Of a stretch of 64,000 nucleotides of DNA, positions 8,052-15,554 are shown piece after piece (the stretch's first letter is position 1; the number at the start of each line of letters is the position of its first letter). The DNA comes from Rs1 sp029027825 (GTDB lineage: Bacteria > Pseudomonadota > Gammaproteobacteria > Pseudomonadales > Balneatricaceae), in the NCBI GenBank assembly GCA_029027825.1, contig CP093399.1, forward strand, positions 3,100,001-3,164,000. Reading direction: 5' to 3'. The position numbers were made by a program, and so were the translations under genes. A model generated the notes under the pieces. It saw only the letters and a program-made list of their open reading frames with translations. It was not told where the DNA came from and did not search any database.

Positions 8052-8879
8052 CTAACTCTGAACTACACTCATCCGCTCACTGCGACGGCGCAAATATTCT
8101 AGAACACTGAGTAACAACAGTGAAAACAAGGTCAATAACATCGCCACAGCTAGAATCGCCGGGGTAATATTTTCTCGCAAGCCATCGAACATCTGCATTG
8201 GCAGCGTGCGTTGCTCGGGTCCGGCAACGAAGACCGCTACCACCACTTCATCAAATGACGTAGCGAAAGCAAATAGCCCCCCAGACATAATACCGGGTAA
8301 GATAAGCGGTAATACTATCTTAAACAGCACTGTCACAGGTCCCGCTCCCAAACTGGCTCCGGCACGCATCAAATTAAAATCAAAGCCCTTTAAGGTGGCA
8401 TTAACAGTAATTAAAACGAAGGGAGTACCCAACAAGGTATGACTTAAGATCAACGCCGTATAAGTAGCTCCTATCCCCAACTGGGCAAAGAAGAAATACA
8501 GCCCCAGTGCCGAGATAATCATTGGCACTGCCATTGGCGATATCATCAGTCCCGTCACTAGCGCCTTACCTTTGAAGTCTGATGTATTCAAACCTAGTGC
8601 CGCCAAGGTACCCAAAATCATCGCGATGATTGTTGAAATGACGCCGACAATCATGCTGTTTTTGAATGATCCTATCCATACTGGTGAGGTTAAAACCTCC
8701 TCGTACCAGCGCATGGAAAATCCCGATATCGGATAACTTAAAAAACTGTCAGCACTAAAAGATATCGGTAGCACTGCCAGTAGCGGCAGCGATAAAAAAA
8801 TCAGCACGCCAATCGCCAGGGTCAAATAACCCAAATAAGCGATTCTATTAATCGATGGTATTTTTGCTTGAAAAGCCAC
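8052..8879 (-). CDS. potC: ABC transporter permease, PotC-like
   Basis: The product is a 275-residue inner-membrane permease with about six hydrophobic segments and the cytoplasmic EAA loop (LMRAGASLGAGPVTVLFKIV ... LPLILPGIMSG) that docks on the ATPase. Sequence type and position after a PotB-like permease indicate a spermidine/putrescine-class importer. The start is GTG at 8879, with GAGG eight bases before it. The gene begins only 5 bp after the potB-like stop, so the two are translationally linked. The substrate is presumed to be a polyamine or related cation; this is inference. Confidence 0.85.
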   Translation of the reverse strand: MAFQAKIPSINRIAYLGYLTLAIGVLIFLSLPLLAVLPISFSADSFLSYPISGFSMRWYEEVLTSPVWIGSFKNSMIVGVISTIIAMILGTLAALGLNTSDFKGKALVTGLMISPMAVPMIISALGLYFFFAQLGIGATYTALILSHTLLGTPFVLITVNATLKGFDFNLMRAGASLGAGPVTVLFKIVLPLILPGIMSGGLFAFATSFDEVVVAVFVAGPEQRTLPMQMFDGLRENITPAILAVAMLLTLFSLLLLSVLEYLRRRSERMSVVQS

Positions 8880-8884
8880 GTTAC

Positions 8885-10150
8885 TTACCTCTTATCTAAA
8901 CTATTACTATTCGACAGCCGAATATAAACGACAAATAATAAACCACTAATCAGCAACAGAACGACCCCAAGAGCAGATGCCATACCCCAGTTAATTGCCT
9001 GGTTGGTATAGTAGGCAATGAAATAACTAAGCATCTGATCATCAGCGCCCCCTACTAGTGCTGGAGTAATGTAATAACCCAACGCTAGAATAAAACACAG
9101 CAAACCACCGGCTGCTACCCCAGGCAAAGTTTGAGGAATATATACTTTGATGAATGCCACCACCGGATGAGCACCTAAACTAAGCGCGGCACGCATATAT
9201 ACCGGCGAAATCGATTTCATCACACTGTATAAAGACAACACCATGAAGGGTAGTAACAAGTGGGTCATTGCTATAAACGTAGCGGGACGGTCGTACAATA
9301 AGGCCAACGGCTCACTAATCACCCCGATATCCAGCAAAATACTATTCAATACTCCATTTTTTTGCAGTAACACCATCCAGGCACTGGTGCGAACTAACAG
9401 CGATGTCCAAAACGGCAATAGCAAACCTATCATCAACCAACCGGTCCATTTACTCGGTGCATTGGCCATTAGGTGCGCAAGGGGAAAGCCCAAAATTAAG
9501 CAGAGCATGGTGACGACGAAGGCTATCCATAAGGTACGCAACAAAATATCAATATAGATTGCCTGATATTCGGATGCAGCTACAATTTCCCCGGCATCAT
9601 TTAAGCGCAGATCGGTAGCCGCCAATAAATAATGGCTAGTGATAACTGGAGAGGCGCGTTTAATTGCCTGCCAAGTATGTATTTCTCCCCAGCGCGGATC
9701 TATATCCAGCAACTGCTGTTTGACCACTTCTGGTGTACCTAGCTCGATACGTGCTAATTTTCGGCCAGTGCGATTAATTAAACTGCGCATACCTGACAGT
9801 TCATAATTTAATCGTTTAGATACTTTAAATAGTGTTTTGTCGACTCTAGATTGCTTTATTTCAATCACCAACAACGAAAAAGTTTTAGCATCGGGGAGTG
9901 CTTTTGCCTCCCATTGTTGTAAGGCATTCACAGTCTTCGGCCAAGTCGCCTGTAGTTCAGGATTATCGACACTGCGCACCAGCAACATAATGACTGGCAC
10001 CACAAATACGCTTAAGGTAAATAAAAATAAAGGCGCTACCAGCGCTACCGCTTTTAATTTTTTCAACCACTGCGAGCGATCACGTGGTATTTTTGACGAT
10101 TGATCTATCGACTCACTTTCGAGTTCATTATTAACAAGCTTAGAAGACAT
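8885..10150 (-). CDS. potB: ABC transporter permease, PotB-like, with long periplasmic insert
   Basis: The product is 421 residues when started at ATG 10150, which has AGGAAG six bases upstream; the frame stays open to 10189 but without a ribosome site. The first transmembrane segment (about 33-55) is followed by roughly 150 hydrophilic residues before the five-segment permease core with its EAA loop (MRAALSLGAHPVVAFIKVYI). Such a long first loop is larger than in E. coli PotB (about 285 residues) but occurs in PotB-like permeases of many proteobacteria. It pairs with the PotC-like permease. It is separated from the binding-protein gene by about 840 bp holding repeats and a hairpin. Confidence 0.85.
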   Translation of the reverse strand: MSSKLVNNELESESIDQSSKIPRDRSQWLKKLKAVALVAPLFLFTLSVFVVPVIMLLVRSVDNPELQATWPKTVNALQQWEAKALPDAKTFSLLVIEIKQSRVDKTLFKVSKRLNYELSGMRSLINRTGRKLARIELGTPEVVKQQLLDIDPRWGEIHTWQAIKRASPVITSHYLLAATDLRLNDAGEIVAASEYQAIYIDILLRTLWIAFVVTMLCLILGFPLAHLMANAPSKWTGWLMIGLLLPFWTSLLVRTSAWMVLLQKNGVLNSILLDIGVISEPLALLYDRPATFIAMTHLLLPFMVLSLYSVMKSISPVYMRAALSLGAHPVVAFIKVYIPQTLPGVAAGGLLCFILALGYYITPALVGGADDQMLSYFIAYYTNQAINWGMASALGVVLLLISGLLFVVYIRLSNSNSLDKR

Positions 10151-10210
10151 AAAAAACTTCCTGTGTTCGATGCAATATAAATATCGCACTTAGTACATTA
10201 TTATAATAGT

Positions 10211-10267
10211 CCCAAACCCGTGGCTTCACAGTGGAAGCAAGCTCCCCATGGAGGTCACGGATTCAGG
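10211..10267. repeat. Family-2 repeat remnant, short palindromic form
   Basis: The left arm CCCGTGGCTTCACAGTGG and right arm GAGGTCACGGATTCAGG match the ends of the family-2 element at 1120-1279, separated by only a few bases. It lies 60-117 bp before the potB-like start. Confidence 0.5.
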
Positions 10268-10699
10268 ATAGTGTGATGAATCGCACTGAAGCTGAGCGCT
10301 AAGCACTTATGACAATCATAAAACCGCCGCTTTGACCCTGGCAACAGAGCTCAATCAGTGTGAAAATTGCCGACTACAGCTTCAGCGCTAACTTACTACT
10401 CGCTTACACGGAATTCTTTTTCCAAGCGGAGCCACTACGGGCGCATCGTTTGAAATTTTCAAAATATAGTAAAAACCATAACCACATAAAACTACTCGAC
10501 ACAGCTACTGCGTATTATCAGTGGAGTATCAATTCCAAGTACCACCATCTAGAGAATGAAAATGCTTTTTAGTCGATAGATAATACAGGCGATACCCTGA
10601 CACTAACGCAGCCGATTGTTTTTACGGGCTTTTACGAATTGAAAAGTAAATTCAGTAAAATAAAAAAACAAATTTAAGATCATTCAATTCACTGCACAA

Positions 10700-10737
10700 A
10701 GGCAGGTTTAAGCAAATATATAAGCTTAAACCTGCCT
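10700..10737. terminator. Strong hairpin downstream of the potD-like gene
   Basis: A perfect 14-base-pair stem, AGGCAGGTTTAAGC with GCTTAAACCTGCCT, has a 10-base AT loop. On the minus strand only three T follow, so it may be a terminator or an mRNA 3'-stabilising hairpin that favours high expression of the binding protein. Confidence 0.6.
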
Positions 10738-10785
10738 CAGTGACGAAAGTATGCTGCAGTTTAAAAAATCATTAACGACTATATT

Positions 10786-10924
10786 GAGACCTCTGCATAA
10801 CTACTGCGCTCGGTAATACGGCGTTAAAAACCGGATCAATATGCTCATTTACACCAGTAAATTCCGCTATCTCGCCGTTTTTTGCCTTGCCTTACCTTCG
10901 CTCGCAACGTTATGCAGAGGTCTC
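10786..10924 (-). mobile_element. Family-1 MITE-like repeat, complete 139-bp copy
   Basis: Perfect terminal inverted repeats GAGACCTCTGCATAA and TTATGCAGAGGTCTC bound a non-coding core that is the reverse complement of the 27833-27971 copy apart from a few differences. Both are 139 bp. It lies between the potD-like and potB-like genes. TAT on both sides could be a target duplication. Confidence 0.85.
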
Positions 10925-10993
10925 ATATTAAAATGTCATTAACATTAATTTTTTCGCCCTACACCATTATTCCGCTCAGTCTATAGCTATTAC

Positions 10994-12034
10994 TTATCGA
11001 GAGACCAGAGAGTTAAAACGCTCGTTCAGCTCGTCCTGATAATCTACCCAGAACTCAGTTTTCTCACGTAATCCCACTACAATATTGGCATTTGAAGAAG
11101 GTAAATCCTTGGTAATTGCAGCGGGAAGCTGGCTGATAGCAGCTTTATTTGGCACGCCGTATGGAATTAGCTTAGGGTATTCAGAAGCTGGTCCTTCAGA
11201 ACTAGCGAAACCGATAAACTCAAACGCTTGAGCTTTATTCGGGCTGCCTTTGACAACTACCCAAGAATCGACGCTGTAAAGATGACCAGGCCATACGATA
11301 CCGAAGTCTAAGCCCTCTTTATTAGCATTGGTAATGCGACCATTATAGGCTGAAGTCATCACTACATCGCCAGATGCTAGCCACTCAGGAGGCTGAGCTC
11401 CTGCTTCCCACCACTGTACGTGCGGCTTAAGCTCTTCCAGTTTAGCAAAGGCACGATCCACTCCAGCCGGAGTTTGCAGTACTTTATAAACATCTGCAAT
11501 CGCCACGCCATCCGCCATTAGAGCGAACTCTAGATTTCCCTTGGCACCTTTACGAAGACCGCGCTTACCCGGGAATTTCTTAACATCCCAAAAATCAGCC
11601 CAATTTTCAGGCCCCGCTGCCAAGGTTGCCTTATTGTAGGCGAGAACATTAGACCAGATGATATGTCCCAAACCACACTCACTAATTGCGGAGTCCAAGT
11701 ATAGATCTTTTCCGCCAACTGAGGCCCAATCCATAGGTTCAATCAAACCTTCTTCACAAGCTTGAATCAAATCAGGATCTTCAAGTAACACCACATCCCA
11801 AGTAACCGTTTTACTGTCGACCATCGCTTTAATTTTGGCAAGGCCTCCATTGTAACTATCTGCCAGTATTTCAATCTTAGTCTTAGCTGTGAAAGGGTCG
11901 ACCATGGTGCTTTTCTGTGCTTTTTGTGCCGCTCCACCAAAACCAACAACGGTTAGAGGTCGTGCCTGCACTGCCGTGTTAACTAGCAATGTCGTGGCAA
12001 CAACTGCGAACATAGTTTTGAATTGTCTCTTCAT
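10994..12034 (-). CDS. potD: Polyamine-type ABC transporter substrate-binding protein, PotD/PotF-like
   Basis: The product has 346 residues with a cleavable signal peptide (about 1-24, ending AVQA). The mature part resembles type II periplasmic binding proteins of the spermidine/putrescine group, with VVGFGGAAQKAQKS near the N-terminus, TWDVVLLEDPDLIQ, LAYNK, FPGKRGLRKG and WPGHLYSVDSWVVVKGSPN. It would capture substrate in the periplasm and deliver it to the PotB/PotC-like permeases. GGAG precedes the ATG by six bases. It follows the ATPase gene closely but is split from the permeases by a repeat-laden gap. The ligand is inferred from family and from the catabolic genes nearby. Confidence 0.85.
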   Translation of the reverse strand: MKRQFKTMFAVVATTLLVNTAVQARPLTVVGFGGAAQKAQKSTMVDPFTAKTKIEILADSYNGGLAKIKAMVDSKTVTWDVVLLEDPDLIQACEEGLIEPMDWASVGGKDLYLDSAISECGLGHIIWSNVLAYNKATLAAGPENWADFWDVKKFPGKRGLRKGAKGNLEFALMADGVAIADVYKVLQTPAGVDRAFAKLEELKPHVQWWEAGAQPPEWLASGDVVMTSAYNGRITNANKEGLDFGIVWPGHLYSVDSWVVVKGSPNKAQAFEFIGFASSEGPASEYPKLIPYGVPNKAAISQLPAAITKDLPSSNANIVVGLREKTEFWVDYQDELNERFNSLVSR

Positions 12035-12071
12035 CTATTACTCCATTTTTTTTATTTAGTATTTTGATTTA

Positions 12072-13169
12072 TTAAGAAGAAAGTAACCGGCAATTTTCCG
12101 GCTGAAAGCCCACGGCAACTTGCTGCCCAGGACTGAAGTCATGGTTTAAATATTCAGTGGGGACTTTAACGATAAAATCACTGTCCTGCCCATTGTTCAA
12201 TGTTAGACACAAGTGATCGCCATGATAGATAATTTCAACCACAGAACTGGTGATTTGGTTTACATAATCGATCTCTGAATTTTGCTTAATGAAGGAAGCT
12301 TTCTCAGGACGCACTGAAACATTGACGCTCTGCCCTATAGACAAATTTTCCACTCGTTTCGCCCGAATAGTATTTCCCCCTGCTAAAGCGACTATATAAC
12401 AGTCGTTATCTAGGCTGCTGATAGTACCTTTGAGCATATTAGTCTCGCCGATAAAAGTAGCGACGAACTTATTCTTAGGCTGGTTATAAATCACCTCGGG
12501 ACGATCTATCTGTTGAATGATGCCGTCATTAAACACCGCGATCCGATCCGACATGATCAATGCTTCGTCTTGATCGTGGGTAACAAAAACCATAGTCACC
12601 CCCAAATTCTCATGGATGTGTTTAAGCTCAATTTGCATATCTTCGCGCAAATTTTTATCCAGCGCTCCAAGAGGTTCATCCAACAATACTAGCTTAGGCT
12701 CAAAAACCAACGCTCTAGCCATGGCCACACGCTGTTGCTGCCCACCTGAAAGCTGCGCTGGATTGCGACTGGCAAAAGGACCTAAATGCACCATATCTAA
12801 CGCGCGCTTTACCTTCTCGGCTATTTTATTCTTGGGGACTTTTCTGACTTGTAGTGAAAAAGCCACATTTTCTTCCACTGTCATGTGTGGAAAGAGTGCA
12901 TAATTCTGAAAGACTACGCCTATATCTCGCTTGTAAGCTGGAATATTATTCAGCACGACATTATTCAGTAAAATATTACCTTGAGTTGGCGATTCAAATC
13001 CTGCCAACATCATCAAGGTGGTGCTTTTTCCGGAACCTGAAGGCCCTAACAGCGTTAAAAACTCTCCCCGACGCACCTGCAAATCAAGGTTTTTAACCAC
13101 ATATTCCCCACCATTGTAGCTTTTTCGAACACCCTCGAAAGTTACGATATAATCGGATTCACCAGCCAT
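12072..13169 (-). CDS. potA: ABC transporter ATP-binding protein, PotA-like
   Basis: The product is 365 residues from ATG 13169, preferred over ATG 13175 because AAGGA sits six bases before it. It has Walker A GPSGSGKST (42-50), the Q-loop in VVFQNYALFPHMTVEEN, signature LSGGQQQR (140-147), Walker B LVLLDEP (160-166) and an H-loop in VFVTHDQDEAL. A C-terminal TOBE-type regulatory region follows (about 235-360). This is the energising subunit of the PotABCD-like importer and the first gene of its minus-strand transcript. Confidence 0.88.
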   Translation of the reverse strand: MAGESDYIVTFEGVRKSYNGGEYVVKNLDLQVRRGEFLTLLGPSGSGKSTTLMMLAGFESPTQGNILLNNVVLNNIPAYKRDIGVVFQNYALFPHMTVEENVAFSLQVRKVPKNKIAEKVKRALDMVHLGPFASRNPAQLSGGQQQRVAMARALVFEPKLVLLDEPLGALDKNLREDMQIELKHIHENLGVTMVFVTHDQDEALIMSDRIAVFNDGIIQQIDRPEVIYNQPKNKFVATFIGETNMLKGTISSLDNDCYIVALAGGNTIRAKRVENLSIGQSVNVSVRPEKASFIKQNSEIDYVNQITSSVVEIIYHGDHLCLTLNNGQDSDFIVKVPTEYLNHDFSPGQQVAVGFQPENCRLLSS

Positions 13170-13359
13170 CTTCATTCCTTAGTTATATTTATAATTTGAA
13201 TCAGTAATTTTAGCGCGACATGCAGCGCAATCTAAACAACAGCCTCTTACCCGGTTATCGGCACTATTTTTATCTCTAGCTGCCATTGCTATTACTCAGC
13301 TTTGGTCTTTGGAAATCACCTGCAATCTCTATAATTACAACCAGCAATTACTTAATATC

Positions 13360-13402
13360 GAATCCAAGTCTTCACAGTGAATACTGAGCGTAAGATACTG
13401 TT
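13360..13402 (+). repeat. Family-2 repeat remnant, one end only
   Basis: The bases from GAATCCAAGTCTTCACAGTG onward align well with 1123-1165, including the shared GTAAGATA block, but I could not find the opposite end. Confidence 0.45.
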
Positions 13403-13658
13403 AATGCTTGCAAGATAAAGTATGTTCAATTCAGTTGAATTTGGTTTTAAAATTCTTACCTATTATGTTCAATTTCAACAAACACTTAATCCTCTACTAG
13501 CTAAAACCTGCGTTAAAACTTATAGGCTAGCCCCAGAGAATAAATATATAAAATTAAATATAATTTTTTTTATTCAATACTCTAGCCGAAGGGATTAAGT
13601 GCATGTATAGAATTTCTTGTCCTGAGATATCACTTTATTTACAGGTAGCGGGGGCATT

Positions 13659-13787
13659 ATGAAGATAAGTTCTGCACTCTTCATCACAGTTGCTCTGAAC
13701 TTAAGTTCTGCATCACTGAACTATCGAAAATGCAGTAATAATTTGTTCGCCACTGTACTGATTTTTAACTATTCAGCTACTTGTTAG
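13659..13787 (+). CDS. Hypothetical 42-residue peptide or gene relic
   Basis: A short frame begins MKISSALFITVALNLSSASL, which resembles a signal peptide, and ends at TAG 13785-13787. GGGGG lies four to five bases before the ATG, which could act as a ribosome site. There is no homology I recognise. The sequence after the stop contains further short open segments, so this may be the front of a decayed secreted protein. Confidence is low. Confidence 0.2.
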   Translation: MKISSALFITVALNLSSASLNYRKCSNNLFATVLIFNYSATC

Positions 13788-14083
13788 GCGACGCGACCAA
13801 ACCACCAGCTAGTTGAAAAAGCGCCTGTTACGGACGTTGAGGTAAGTACTTCTATGTGGTTAGGTTAGTGCTTAAGTGCAGCTGGGCAGCTGGGCAGCTG
13901 CTGATACTTGAGTTTTAAACAAGACATTAAAAACGATAATTCAGCGAGATAGTAAAATCTGCTAACAGCCAAAGAAGCGTTACGAACAGCAGTTTCAGGT
14001 ATTGGAATTGAAAATTTAGATCGAAGAGATGACCGCCGTCACGACTAAAAGCATAGTGGCAACAGCAGTAGTCTAAGCTGAGG

Positions 14084-15268
14084 TTAATTCTGTAGCGGAA
14101 TATCCATTTCCGTAATTTTCAGCGTACCAGTCAACTCGGGGATCGCCCAGTCAACTGCTTTATCGACACGAATTTTATATTGATACATTTCCTGTAGTGT
14201 TTGGTGATCCGCAGCGCGAATCTGCATAATACCTTTAGGTGAATCGAAAGATAGTCCCTCAAAGGACTTTATCAGCAGCTCAGTTTCTGTAGAGCCGGCC
14301 TTTTTGATCGCTGCAACTATCGCCATCCCCTGCGCCATTCCCTGAGCGGTAAACATATCTGGCGGTGAGTTATAACGTTTTTTATGCTCGGTGACCAGCC
14401 AGTCATTGACAGCGTTTTTAGGGCTTTCATAATAGTAATAAGTTGCCCCGATCATGCCTACAAACGGCTTATAGGTAACCAGTGCCGGCAGTATGTTACC
14501 GCCTCTGGTCAACTTAATACCGAAGCGATCTGGCTGTAAATCATTAATTTTTCCCAGTGGATTACCTTTGCCAGCCCACATGGTGAATATATATTTTTCA
14601 GCGCAATCAGATCTGTTCTTCAGGCTGTTGAATAAGCGCTCAGCTGTGCCGGTAAAATCTTTGGTATCGGTGGCTACGAACTCTTTGTGGACAAGTTGAG
14701 CACCAGTCAATTCCAGAGCCCGACCATAGGCTTTGATACCATCGCGACCATAGGCATAGTCCGGCGCTAACGCTGCGACACACACTCCGGCTTTACCGAC
14801 AGCCAACGCATTTGCGATCGCATCTTGAGAGGAATTGCGACCGATTCTAAACGTGTATCGATTCCAGTTGGCACCAGTGATGGAATTTGCCACGCCCTGT
14901 GGAATGATTATTTTTTGATACTCCTCGGCAATAGGCATCACTGCTAGTGCCACCGCCGACGATATAGGGCCAATTGCCAGCACCACATCGTCATCACCAT
15001 AAGCTTGCTCTAGCAATGCTCGAGCGCGATCTGCTTTAAACTGAGTATCTTTTTCCAGCACTTGTAACTGACGACCTAGCACTTGCATACTGCCATTAGT
15101 AGCGTACTCAAAACCCATCAACAGCCCGATTTTCGACTGCGCCGCATAAGCTTCAAAGGGGCCTGTTTTTCCATGAACTAAGCCAATCTTGATGGGTTCT
15201 GCGGCCATTGTTTGACTACAGCTGATAATTGAGCTCACCAGTATTAGGGCTCTAAATATCGATTTCAT
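14084..15268 (-). CDS. Branched-chain amino acid-type ABC substrate-binding protein (LivK-like)
   Basis: The product has 394 residues with a signal peptide (about 1-22, ending TMAA). The mature part is a type I periplasmic binding protein of the hydrophobic amino acid/amide group: IKIGLVHGKTGPFEAYAAQ, AIGPISSAVALAVMPIAEE, YTFRIGRNSSQDAIANAL and ALAPDYAYGRDGIKAYG. It is transcribed away from the two-component genes. It is the only binding protein in the window that fits the LivM/H/F/G genes at 22.9-26.9 kb, so it may serve that importer. Alternatively it could be a sensory partner of the adjacent histidine kinase, as TorT is for TorS. The ligand is unknown. Confidence 0.85.
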   Translation of the reverse strand: MKSIFRALILVSSIISCSQTMAAEPIKIGLVHGKTGPFEAYAAQSKIGLLMGFEYATNGSMQVLGRQLQVLEKDTQFKADRARALLEQAYGDDDVVLAIGPISSAVALAVMPIAEEYQKIIIPQGVANSITGANWNRYTFRIGRNSSQDAIANALAVGKAGVCVAALAPDYAYGRDGIKAYGRALELTGAQLVHKEFVATDTKDFTGTAERLFNSLKNRSDCAEKYIFTMWAGKGNPLGKINDLQPDRFGIKLTRGGNILPALVTYKPFVGMIGATYYYYESPKNAVNDWLVTEHKKRYNSPPDMFTAQGMAQGMAIVAAIKKAGSTETELLIKSFEGLSFDSPKGIMQIRAADHQTLQEMYQYKIRVDKAVDWAIPELTGTLKITEMDIPLQN

Positions 15269-15310
15269 TGTAAATCTCCTGAGATAAGTTTTACTGCTGA
15301 ATACTTATTT

Positions 15311-15384
15311 CCTTAGTCAGTGACTTCCATGTGGTGCTTAGCTGACCTTAGCTTGCGCAGCCACTGTAAAATCAAGGATTCAGG
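15311..15384. repeat. Family-2 repeat remnant between binding protein and kinase genes
   Basis: The left part GTCAGTGACTTCCATGTGGT and right part CACTGTAAAATCAAGGATTC then AGG are degenerate versions of the family-2 ends, about 74 bp in all. It lies in the divergent promoter region of the binding-protein and kinase genes. Confidence 0.45.
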
Positions 15385-15554
15385 TATTTATTATCTTTAT
15401 ATGGTAGCTAACAGTATAAAAAATAATTAAGATTGGTTCCAAGTCTCGCGGCACATTCTAACACACTGATAATGCCTATCGACACCTGATACATTCTTCT
15501 GCAGCACAGATGTGCTTATAAAAGTTACGACTATTCGCTAGAGTATCCCAAGCA

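Larger units (their letters stand above)
10151..10993. other. Repeat-filled gap inside the potA-D-B-C gene string
   Basis: No gene is supported here; a 70-codon plus-strand frame (10360-10572) has no recognisable features. The gap contains a family-2 repeat remnant (10211-10267), a strong hairpin (10700-10737) and a full family-1 repeat (10786-10924). It separates the binding-protein gene from the permease genes, which normally sit close together, so the permeases may need their own promoter here. Confidence 0.6.
13170..14083. other. Gene-poor spacer with repeat remnant and a tiny open frame
   Basis: This 0.9-kb stretch lies between the potA-like start and the Liv-type binding-protein stop. 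It contains a one-sided family-2 remnant (13360-13402), a 42-codon frame (13659-13787) and a short tandem of GCAGCTGG units near 13878-13899. Nothing else coding is recognisable. Confidence 0.5.

Noticed and set aside
10360..10572. 70-codon plus-strand frame as a gene
   Set aside because: It has no ribosome site, no recognisable domain, and lies in a repeat-filled gap.
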